This document shows, piece by piece, positions 48,301 through 60,193 of a DNA stretch of 64,000 nt. This DNA is from Xestospongia muta (lineage: Eukaryota; Porifera; Demospongiae; Haplosclerida; Petrosiidae). The stretch lies in contig OY848919.1 in NCBI GenBank assembly GCA_963693285.1, positions 744,001 to 808,000 on the forward strand, in the 5' to 3' direction. Every line of letters starts with the position of its first letter. Position 1 is the stretch's first letter. The notes beneath the pieces were generated by a model. The model did no database searches. It had not been told where the DNA came from and saw only the letters and a list, made by a program, of their open reading frames with translations. A program made the position numbers and the translations under genes.

Positions 48301-51300
48301 GTCTTCTCTTTGTGAGCTGTACTTTACACTTTCTAGAGGGGGTGTTCCATCTGTATAGAGTGCTCACAACACATGCTCATCACATGTCCTATTAGTCAGT
48401 CGGTTGTCTAGTTAAATATACTGTAATAATGTGAAAAGACTAATACAAGATTAGTTGTTATATAGTTTCATTTACTTACCTCCATTTACTAGCTAGTTCT
48501 TCCATTAGTTATGGAATGTGTGTAATGTAGAAGACACATCTGTCCTTCATTGGTAATAATGATGTCGCTTGGTCGTATGAATCACTCAAACATTATATGA
48601 ACTTCTAAAATTTAATTTTCCAATTAATCTCCTATACTATATCATCATCTATTGGCTGTAATGTGCATCTGTGTTTATTCTTGGTCAGGGTGCGTCTAGT
48701 TTCCATGTTTGGGCTGTGTTTTGGTATTTGTCATACGTGACTTAATTCTTTCGGTATTTCTTTGATTATCTGAATTATGGCGACAGTTAGTCTGGAGGGG
48801 TTAACGTAAGCCGTTCATATTGCTAAGTATTGATGACGTCAACTCTTTTGATGCAAATGTTACCATTATCAAACAAACTTATAGCTTCTAATAATGATCT
48901 CACTTCCTTTTGTAATTGTTGCCTAGAAACAAAAGCCTAATTAAAATTATTAACCAATATATAGCAGCTGTGGTTTTTAATAAGTATAGGATACATTTAC
49001 AGACTTGGCAGAGGTGTGTGTGTGAATTATTTTTAAATTTTTTCTTGATCAACAATGATGTATAGTCTGCTTATGTTGAAAATGAGTGGAATTTCAATAA
49101 TGCTGATGTTAACTGTAACATTGTGAACTGTTACATAACAGCTGCTATTATTTTTATATTGGGTTTCTAGTTTGCTGCTTTCCTTAATAGTAAGTGCTCT
49201 AGTTTTTTAATGAAAGTTGCTGATTCCCAAGGCCATTTAAATGGTACAAACCATTTTTCTCTATCTCATTCCTAGTCAGAGTTATAACACTTGAGTTAGT
49301 GGTCATTTTCAACATAAACAGAATACAATTTGTGTATTAAACACCACAGCTATATTTTAGCCAATGAAATGTGTTTCTTTGTAAACCCACAATAAAATGA
49401 ATGAACAAAGTATTTGTGTAACAAAACAAATAGTCCATTTATTTAGAACTAAAAATAACAAGGTGCAATGTAGAGATTTAAGTTGGCAGAGAAATGTACG
49501 AGTGTTTACGTCTTGGGATATATTGCCCACACTCATTAATGATGATTGTACACTCTGTATTTGAGATAATAATGATGTCATCTGGTTGCAAAGTTCACTC
49601 AAATATTACGCAATCTTTATAAAAATTAAAATTCTTTCCTTTACACACCCTACTTTATTGGATGTAGCGTTCATCTGTGTCGACAGAGTCCGTGTACTAG
49701 TGGGCTGTGTTTGGTATTTGAACGTGTCATATTTCTTTGGTTATTACTTTGAGCATATCATTCGTGGCGGCAGTTAGTCTGGAGGGGTTTATGGCTCTTT
49801 CATCTTTTATCTTATAGTGTTAATGAGATCAACTCTTTTAAGTGGTTGTCGCCATAAAATATAGAAGTTCATCTTCAAAAAAATGACCTCACTTCCTATT
49901 GAAAACATTTAATTGTTGTCTAGAAACAACAGCTATTAAATCATTGTTATTGTTGGCTAACTTGTTGTAATTGTAATCACATACCTAGTTTAAAGTTCAA
50001 ACAATACATTATATTACAATGCAAACAAGAAAACACAAAATAATACATGAAAACATGACTTTTGTTACAACACATGTACATTTTCATGCACATCAAATTC
50101 AAATTTTTAACTTGGTTAGTACATGTATTTGAGAGAATACATTTGAGGTCACACAAACATGTGCTTTAAAAAATCTTATTTTTTCACTTCTTGGAATACG
50201 TGTATTGAAGTGGACACGTGTTGTGTATCATGTCAGTTTATTAAGAAAACATTTACTCTAGTTTATTTAACGTTATGTTGGATTCTTGTACGTACTCCGT
50301 CCTTCTCTTTGATCTTGTGTTTACGCATCAAATCACTAGCAACAACAGCAGGTGTCTGTGTTTATCCATTCATCCATTTATTGATTAGTTTATTTTATCA
50401 ATCCATCCAACATCCATGCTATTATCTATTCATCTCTCTTTATTGTTCCATGATGGAACAATTATGATAATAAATAAATTTTTTCCCACTCATTACTCAA
50501 TAAAATGTGCATTATCATTATTTGTTGGGTGGCACTTTTAATTGAAATGTGTTAGTTCTATTGTGCATAATTATATGTGGTTTCTTACATAACTTAGTCA
50601 AAAAAAAATGTAACTTAGCAATCTCTCTCTCTCTGTCTCTCTCTCTCTCTCTGTCTCTCTCTCTCTCTCTCTCTTTCTCTCAGAGCCAAAGTTCTACCAT
50701 TTGTCCAAAGCTCTCTTCATTCTCACCTTCTTCATCACCAGAGAAGAAGTCCCTTCTCGCCAAGGACTTTAAAGACACACCCACCCATGTACCAACAGAA
50801 GAAGCGACATGTAGTGTTGTTGTTAAAATGGAGCCAGATCTTCAAGATAACCACATCTCATGTTCTCAGCAACAAACATCAACAAATAAATCTGAAGTAG
50901 GTGGAGCCAGTGGAAACAATGTATTATCTCGTACCAATAGTGGTAGCAATACAAAAGGTAAAAGTCGAATTAGACGTACTTCTAAGGATATTCTTAAAAA
51001 TTTACCTCTTCATCAAACCACACCCACTTTCCCAAATGATGACTCAGGGAATGATTTAGCTTTGACAGCTGACGATATTTTTAATGGTAAAATTGGCAGC
51101 ACACCGCTTTTGAAACCTCTGGAAGAAGCTGAAGACACTATAGTCACTCCACCCAATCTCAAATCTTCACCTGTAACAACAGGAACTAGACGTTCCACAG
51201 TAACCACCCCTACAAGCTCCACCCCCACAAATTGTAGTGCAGGATCAAATAGAAACACTGAAGGATGGGGAGATCCTACGTTGATAAAAGAACTTGATGC

Positions 51301-52090
51301 TTTCTCTAAAGTTTTAAATGAAGTGGAACGTCTAGAGAAGGCAAAAGAAGTTCGTCGTGTCTCCACATCCTTCCCACCTGGCACTTTTCCAATGGGAATG
51401 GCCAATTCTACTTTAGTCTCACCGCCTCCACCTTACCCTATAGTTACCACGGTAACACAGCCACACCTACCTCAACCTCAGTACAACTTACAACGTCAGT
51501 ACTCCCATCCCAACACTCCACTTTATAGACCTGATAGCTATGCTATTCAAGAAAATACCTACTCTCATAACACAATAGGATCTGAAGCTCTTCGCCAGCA
51601 GTCACAGCCACACCCCCAACCACACTCTCATATTCCATTACAACATCTATCATCTTCAACACCATCTCAAATTAGTGCGCTACTAAGTTCTCCGATATGT
51701 ACTCAATCTTCCAGTACCCAAGTCTCTGCTTTTGATTTCCCACCTCCATCTCAATCTCCACACGGTATGACATTGGGATATCACCATGGCAACCAGTTGT
51801 ATAATACACCGTATTCTCATCCATCTCCAGCAATTCCTTCAGATCTTGTCTGGAACAATACACCTAACATGACTGACTATATGATCAATACCAGGGGACC
51901 TATGGCCGGACAGAAGCGACATATGTCACCAACTCAGTATGCCCCACCCACTAAAGTGACTCATTCAACCATACCTCATTTACCATCTAATCAGATGACA
52001 GGTAACTACCCATCTCAACCCATTCACACGCCATGTCAGCAGTATCCACCTCCTCCACATGGTCATACTATGTACTCTCACATGACGTGA
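45359..52090 (+). CDS. Candidate Mastermind-like transcriptional coactivator
   Basis: Three-exon model, 653 aa: 45359-45838, 47496-47570, 50684-52090, all phase 0. Exon 1 (start at 45359; 45386 also possible) contains YRFREHHSNCSARRRAA followed by a Glu/Arg-rich helix ending LLARKFIETVRQEQ. This fits the MamL-1 helix of Mastermind proteins (pattern RRHHSxCxARY...ER...L), which binds the CSL-Notch intracellular domain groove. Exon 2 is short and basic. Exon 3 is a long low-complexity Ser/Pro/Gln/His region with acidic patches LALTADDIFNG and DPTLIKELDAFSKVLNEVERL, similar in style to the p300-binding and downstream activation regions of MAML. The first exon carrying the MamL helix and the large last exon echo vertebrate MAML genes. 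If exon 2 is not spliced at GTTAAG it ends in TAG at 47595, giving a short isoform with MamL only. Assignment rests on one motif and overall style, so it is a candidate. Confidence 0.62.
48540..49800 (+). repeat. Diverged direct repeat of about 240 bp in Mastermind-like intron 2
   Basis: Copies near 48555-48805 and 49568-49792. Both contain taat-atgatgtc at the left, a shared tttgggctgtgtt-like middle (gggctgtgtt), and cagttagtctggaggggtt at the right. The type of element is unknown. Confidence 0.7.
50623..50680 (+). repeat. (CT)n pyrimidine tract of Mastermind-like exon 3
   Basis: CT repeat with a few G and T interruptions, ending ctcag at 50683; exon 3 begins at 50684. Confidence 0.93.
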
Positions 52091-52389
52091 GCATAACTTA
52101 CTTTTAGCTCTGTAAAATTTGATGTGGTTGTCGTACTAATTTTTTTTCATTTTTTTCACTTCTCTTTCATTTTTTTGTACCATTTTTTAACTTTGATATT
52201 ACTGTTGAGTAATTAATAATAATTGTTCTACTTGCATACATATTTTTGTAAAATATTTAAGTTCGTTTTCCATTGTTGATCACAAAATAAAATTAAATTA
52301 AATTCATTCATTTTAACGATAAAATGATAATTTGTACACCAGTGATATTAAAATAATAAAAACAATATGACAATTTTTTCACACAAAAA
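52091..52389. other. Convergent 3' intergenic region
   Basis: 299 bp between the stop codons of the Mastermind-like gene (plus) and LRRK-like gene (minus). AATAAA at 52286-52291 serves the plus-strand gene. T-rich runs at 52140-52190 lie on the plus strand. No clear minus-strand AATAAA was found here, so the LRRK-like poly(A) site is unknown. Confidence 0.5.
52286..52291 (+). other. Poly(A) signal of the Mastermind-like gene
   Basis: AATAAA 196 bp after the stop codon and 99 bp before the convergent LRRK-like stop codon. Confidence 0.6.
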
Positions 52390-55300
52390 TTAATCGTAAG
52401 AATTTAACACAAACTCTTCATCAACCAATTTGGACAAAGCTGGAGGACTCAAGCTAGTATGAGTGGCTACACTACGAGTAGGTTGCCATGACGAAATAGA
52501 CTGGTACTCCCATGTCATTACACAGCCAGACACTTCATCAGGAAACTCAACAGTACACAAGACCTATTAAATACTACAGCATGAAATTATTATAGGATGA
52601 AACAAGACCACACCTTTAATGTGGAAGGAAATGATGCAATTCCCTTAATTCTACCGTCTCCACAATATTGCATGCCTCGTAGTGCCTTCTCCTGTTCGTG
52701 ATTATCAATGGCAGCTGCATCAAGTAGTAAGATGTATCCGCTACGGGTCCCCACCCAAACAGTCCCTCCTTGTACAACAAGTGCAGTTATCTCGTTGTAT
52801 TCATTTCTAAGGATGTTCCTAAAGAGAACAGATAAGAGAGGAAGAGTTAGTTGTGATTTGTGAGAACACTAGTAGATCTGAGCTTAAAAACTGTTTAGAA
52901 TGAGCATATAGTCTGAATTTGCCAATAGTCACACACAGGAGGAATAGTGTACAACTAAGCTAGGGTTAAGAGATAAACCACATCCTAAAACTAAAATAAA
53001 ACTTGTGCTCCATAACAGGACTTAGCAAATTGTCTTTACTCATTGAGCACGAGCTGTTGCTATAAATGTTTGTTAAAGTATGTATATGTGTGCAGCTGTT
53101 TATTTATTGTCCTACAATAGCTTATTCCATAAGACTGTAGGACAATAAATAAACACAGCTGCAATGCATACACTTTAACAAACTCCATTGTCCAGTCTTA
53201 TCTAAATTAAACTTTTGTTTTTGATTAATAATGATAGTGTGTTATATATAAATGAAGTGATTTTACTAGTTGGATCAGTTCAACTATTCGAGTGATCATT
53301 ATATGGTCTAAACCACAACCTCAATACAATATGCATCATTCTGTCTACTATCAAACCCCTTACTGATCCCCATGGTTACATATATATTACCTGACATTAA
53401 AGGTGGCCTTCCTATCTCCAGTGACCATATCCCATAAGCTCAACATAGTACTTCGTCTTGTCACTGTCCACACCCCTCGTTTACTTAAGGCCATGTGAAT
53501 AATGACATCACCTTTGCTACCCTTTTGTGGAGAATTCTCTGGAGGTTTACAAACATGACGACTAATAGAACTCATCGTTGTACTATCAAAAACCTCTAAA
53601 TTATCGCCACAGGCACTCCAGATGTGTCCTTCGGATGAGATACCAATACTTAGACAAGGTTTTCTGTTGTAAGTTGTGATGACTTTTTTAGGAGCTTGAA
53701 GAGGGTTTTCAAAAGTACGACCTTGAAATTTTCCCATAAAGAGAATGATTGTACCATTTGCTAACCCTACTAATGTCTGATAAAGACTTGAAGTGTTGTT
53801 GCTGTAAACATTGTTCGCAACCTTCAGAGAGAGGACTGCATCCTGCAGGTGAATGTAATGATGTGACTTCATGTCTGGTAAGTTAAACACATAAACAGAA
53901 CCCATTAAACCATTCTCCGTTCCAACCCAGATTTGGTTTGCAGCCTGACACAAGTCCATTGCTGTGGCATGTCCTACAGCTATGGGTATAGGTTTCCCAC
54001 GGCGATTAGCAAAAAGACCAGACTCTGGAGTAGGGGCTTCGGCAAGAATACGGCTGTAGAGTTTCCCAGATTCAGGATTTATGCTACCGACTACCAATCC
54101 ACGAGACCCAGAGGCCCAGTATACAAGGGAAGAATCAGGACTGGGAAGAAGACACTCCATATCCAGTGTCAATTTAAGTGGTCCCCATGTATTCTCTCCC
54201 GGACAAATACTGAGGCGAGTTTTCAACATGGCGGCTGTGGTCTCATTAAGTCCAATACACAACTGAAGAATACTTTGCATGCATAGACAATGACACGCCT
54301 TGATCTGTTGTGTTGTGGTTTCCTTGGCAACGTGGCTAGTTTCTTTGGCGATTTTAAGACGATGTTGAATCTCAGCTTCTATATTAAGGTCCAGCTGTTG
54401 GTGAAATATGCCTAAAATAACTGTACTTAACGAGAGAGTGTTCTCGTAAGGTTGATGACCAACAGATAATTCAAATAAGAGAAGACCAAACATTATCAGA
54501 TTAAACTACAAGAGAACAAGAGAAATTTAAAAGAATGCATTGCTATGACAACATACTCTATTCATTTTTGCTTTTCTTGTTGACATATTCGATGTTGTCA
54601 TCAGTTCAGCACAAAGCTGTAATAGAAGTTCAAATGTGATCCTAAGATCTATCTATCCATCCATCCATCTTTCCAGTACATATCAATCTCTTCATGGATC
54701 CATTCATCAATTCATCCAACCACACCCATTCATTCATTTGTCCATTCATACCGCACAATCTTCCGTATTATGTGTAAGCCCAACATCAGAAAGTTTCACA
54801 GTCACAGGATCCAGTAACCACAAGAAAATGTTATCACATGTAATATAATGATAATTTAACTCTTTTTTCTCCAAGAATTCCACAGCACTGAGTATCTATA
54901 CACAACAAAGAAGATAATTAATAAAGAACGTATGTCATCATTACCTGTAAAGCTACTTGATGAACATCTGCTTGATGCAGAGGTTTGCCTTCATCGAGAT
55001 AGCGTCGAAGCGATCCATGTGGAGAAAGTTCCATAGCTAATACTGGAGGACTGAATTGAATTCCTAAAGGTGCCATAATGTAAGGAAAAGAGAGCGAACA
55101 AAGAAGGTCAAGATCCTTTCGTAGTTTTATAACATGTTGTTTCAGAGCAAACTATAAAAGAAGTAACCGTTAGCATCTCCTTATCAAAAGGTCTTACTTA
55201 CCATTTTCTCTACTCCCAAACGTTTCTTTGATCCCTCCATTACTTTATCAGTGTAGTAGCAGTGTAGAAACATCCCTTTTGCATCCTGAATTTTAACTCC

Positions 55301-58300
55301 AATCATATGAGATTCGGGAATTGTAATCAAAAGAGATGCTGGATAATCGGCGCAAAGAAGATCTGGCATGAGTCCTCGAAAATCCAGATTCCCATTCTTT
55401 AATTGAAAGGATGGAGCTTTAAACGCCTCCTGCAAGCACTCCCAGGCAGGTACCAAATACTGTGTAGAAGAAAGAGAGTAATCTTCAATAAAACTTAACG
55501 GTCGACCATCACTCCTTCCTGATAACATTTCCCAATCTCGATCACTCGGAGTACCATCTCCTTTGCTGCCACAAGTTGAATTAGCATCAGTGATCTGACG
55601 AGGTAAACTGCCTAAACAAAACTTAATAATATTCATGATAGGGTGTGGTTTACCTGTTGCCTTAATGCTGGCAATAGCTTCCTGTAATGTCCCTTGGACT
55701 GATTGCAGACTACCATTAAAGGATGTTGCTGTTGTGGGAGATACTCCACTCAACTGAGCGGGAGATACTCCACTCAACTGAGTTTGTTCTTCTAGTGAAT
55801 TCGATGGAAGGCTTCTACCACTGCTAAGAGAGGAGTGAGTGGGTGTGGTTAGATGGTTGAACCAGCTAAGACTTAAAGGGATTAAGATTTCAACCATCAA
55901 AGGGGTGTGGCTATCATCAAGGAGACTTGGATATCGTTCTGATAGGAGCTACAAAAGAAGATAGCACATCAATTAAAAGCTTACTACACTAGTTATTAAC
56001 CCTAGTTATGAAGTTACTACACTAGTTATTAACCCTAGTTATGAAGTTACTACACAAAGTAACATGAGTACTTGTTACATATCTCATAAATTAATGGTTC
56101 CTTATTACCTGGTCTATCTCCTCTGTTACTAGCCGAAGTAGCAAAGCTTCCTTCTCTTGTGTAGCACTCATCAAAATATCAACACGACCACAAAATGGTG
56201 TTGACTCAGGACCCAGTTGCCCTCCCTCCAAAACGAGGATTAATAACTTTGAGCCATCAACGTCTTCAAAAATAAAATGTTTCTGCCAGAGATATAGCTT
56301 AGCACCAGTTGGTGTGACCAATGGGTTATTGGGACGAGGAGGGAGGCTGGAAGGAGAAGTGGGAGTAAGAGGATGATCACCCTGAAGGATACGGTGATGA
56401 GCGAATGTTTGCAACACACGACACATTAAATGCGGCCAAAAGAAGCTTGGTAAGTATCCTAAAATATAAACACGTCTTGTTTCAAGGTCATCGAGCTCGA
56501 CGTTAGTACCAGGAACTGGAATTGGAGGTAAAAGGGAGGGGATAAGACATGCCCCTGGTACTAGTGGTGCACATAAGTCCAGTGATGTTAAGAAATCAAT
56601 AAGCTGGATTGCAGTAATACCTCGAGTTGTTCCCTCGGAGAATAACACAGGATGTACCCCCCATATCATGATTGGGTGCATATTTGGGAGGAATCCTGAG
56701 AGGATGTTCCCTTCGCTTTGAGCTTCACCTGCTCGTATTGTTCTCTGTATGAGGTAGCCAATGATTTGAGGGTTAATGGCTACTAATGGAGCTTCAAATC
56801 CATTTTCATCTCTGGCAGAATCATACAAATAAACAACGCCTCTCTAATAGAAAAAAAAGGAAATGATTGTCTGCCTGTCTGTGTGCCTGGTCTGCCTGTC
56901 TGTTAGTGTCTTTATGTCCGTCTATTTGTCTGTCTGTCCTTCATATACATTATATATGGCTAACCTCATGCAAAAACCGAAGTGCTGCCAAAAAATCAGC
57001 ACCAGTTATATTGAGTTGTTTTAAAGGTCTTCGCAATCGATCTCGGAGTTCAGAGAACATGTAAAAGGCTTTTTGTTCTCCTTCTGTTTTGACATCTTTA
57101 AAATGTCCTCGTAGCTGTCGTACAAGACTCTCAACTTGTGTATAAACAGTAGGGACCTCAATACCTATCGTTTGAAGTACTGGATGGGTTGTACGAAAAG
57201 ATCTTGTCCCAATACGATAGAGAACTTTCCTTAACTGAGAGATACCTTCGTTGTTGAAGTTGCTAACAAAATGGGGAGTACCCAACATAAACGGCATTAG
57301 CGGAATAATATCACTAGAGTACTCTTGAACATCAAAAGCTTGCTGGAGTCTTTCGTATACTGAGTGGCGCTCTAGAGGAAGATCCTGGAGGGACTTTACC
57401 GTTTGACTCATGGTACTTGTAAGGAGAGCAAAGGCAGGGGAGGAGTCTACTTTCTCATTGATGGTCAAATTATACTTCAACCATTCTGTTCTCTTGCGTT
57501 TTATTTCTTCTTTACTTTCTCGCGGTGAACACTTATCCATGTGAGTGAAGACGACCAGAAGAGGGACGCGTTGGAGAGATTGAGACTGGATATCAGAAAG
57601 CCAACGAATAATTTCAGAACAGGTAGTATTGATATCGAACACAGCAATATGAAGTGAGTTTTGACATTTAAAACATGAATATATATACTTATATCTCTCA
57701 GACCCGGAAAAATCCCAGAGATCAAAAGTGACTGGATGTCTCTTTAATACGTCTCCTCTATACCTCCATTCTGAGACCTGTAAGGGTTAAATATTATTAT
57801 TACAGGGTCTGGCAATATTACACCCCACCTCTAGACCCTTTGTTAAAGGAATATCAGTAGTGTTATCACCTTTAAGTCGAGCAATGAGAGTACTTTTACC
57901 CACTTTCTCAGGCCCTACAATAACAACTCTCAAACTAGACATGGCTTGAGAAGATTGATGTTTAAAATGAAGGTAACTAAGGAGACTCTGGGTACTGAGG
58001 GTTTGTATAGGAGGAGGCGGATCCAGTAATGGGAGATCCTTTAGGAGGAGAGTTCGAAGCTGCGACATTAGAGCAATCTCTGATGGTAATTGTTGTATCT
58101 ATTGCAAGAGAAAAATTAACACACAGACCATGTTCATATATTGGTTGTTGTCCTCAACCACACACTCCATCCATTTATCCATCTACTATTTCATTCATCC
58201 ATACCCCACTTCCATCCATCCATTATTTCATCATAGATCCATTGACTACCTTATTATAGCTAAGATCAAGATGTTTTATATATTGGAACATGAACAACCA

Positions 58301-60153
58301 GGACGGACAACATTTCAAACCATTGTAACTAATATCTAAATACCAGAGCTTTGGAAACATGGTACCATTTGTTCCTCCTTGAGACTTCTTCTGATTATAC
58401 GTAATTGGCGATGACATGTCACATGACAAGCAATTGTGAGATAATATTAGAATTTCTATCGAAGGACACGTCCATTGTGTTACAAGTGGAAGGGCAGCTA
58501 TTTCATTTTGAGAGAGATTTAGAAGCTGAAGAGAGGGAAGTTGAAATAACTCCAAAGGGACAGCTGTCAATAAATTTTGTGACACATCTACGTGAGTGAT
58601 TTGGGCGACAGGAACAAAATCAGTCAGAAGGAGAGCAGGAGGAATGGAAGTGAGAGATATGTCTGATAGTTGGAGAAGGTAAGTAGTTGTGACAACAAGA
58701 CTGGCTCTCATATCAATGACACTCATAGGCTCTGTGTCTTCATCCAATTCAGAGTCTGCATAATCTGATAAAAATTCTGGACGTTTCACTACTGTAAAGT
58801 TGGGTTGAGGCTATAATGAAAGATCATGTCACATGACACATAACATTGCATATATTTACTTTAAGTGGGTATTCCGATAAGAGATAACTAGCAATGACTT
58901 CATCATAGGATTGTATAAGATCCTCCGGAATACTATACCCTAGTTCTCTAAGATGAGTAAGGATATTGGCTGATCCATTTTCTATTGCCCACTTCATTGT
59001 CTAATTAAAGAGATTATAGAAATAATTTCATTTGTGTTCAGACAATTAGAATTATTAGGTATAACTACATGTACGGTGCACACAGTATACTAGTCTTTTA
59101 TACATACATTTTGGGGGCAGGGCTTGTTTATTAAAATAAACTTGTAATATATTACATGTCACATATGACCAAATTTTAAGATGAATAGTTTCAATTAAGA
59201 AATAATTTCTTTCAAATACTGATAAATAGAGATATTACATAGTTGTTCACTTACTTCATGAACAAATACAATGTTCTCTTGTACAGTAGCCATTTTTAAC
59301 TAGTAAAAAAACCTAATTATACATTCAATTTCAATATTACTCACAATGTGTAAGTTAATAAGCGGACGAGCAAGAATCTCTTTAAACAACGCTAATATCC
59401 CATCAGGAGGATCCTTACAAATCTCATAATATGGAATCTGACGGTTGTGGTAGTTCTGACAAAACCTCTAAAAAACGATGCTAAAACTTTAATATTTTAA
59501 CCACACCTACTTAATTACCTCAGCCTCTTCTGTAGTCACATGATGACTCTTACGAAGGTCAGCTTTAGTACCAATAATGACAATATAGGCCGTGGGACAC
59601 ATACGATGAGCAAACTCCAAAGTCTCTGGTAAACCAACGTAGCTTTCCTACACACACACACACACGATACATTATTATTATATTCTCCTGTTAATTTTAG
59701 CAAGTACTAAATAACAACAATGACCTCTTGTATGTCTGAGTCTCTTTTGTTTAAACACCTCAATTATCCAAACAAGGTTATTATTTATTAACCCTTTATA
59801 TATGAAATTCAATGCATTTACTGTAATAGCATGGACTTAGTCACATGACTTTTTTCTATGACTATTGCATACTAATATTGAAGCTCTTGTATTCCATAAA
59901 AATTACTAAATAAATGTTGTATCCACATGTTGTGCAATTGGACACAAGATAGACACTTGTCTTGTCTTTTGAATTAAAAGTTATAAATTGTTTATCTAAA
60001 GGAGCAAGTTAACAAAAAGCAACTCTCACATCACTAATACTATAAGAAGAGCTACTAGTGAGATATTTGATAACTTCAATTTAAGTAAACAAGTGTTACT
60101 AGACAGTTTATATTAATGTACATCATACTGATATATTAATGTACATAGATTGT

Positions 60154-60193
<40 letters not shown>

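Noticed and set aside
53933..54286. Plus-strand frame of 117 residues
   Set aside because: Antisense to the LRRK-like propeller exon and without family features.
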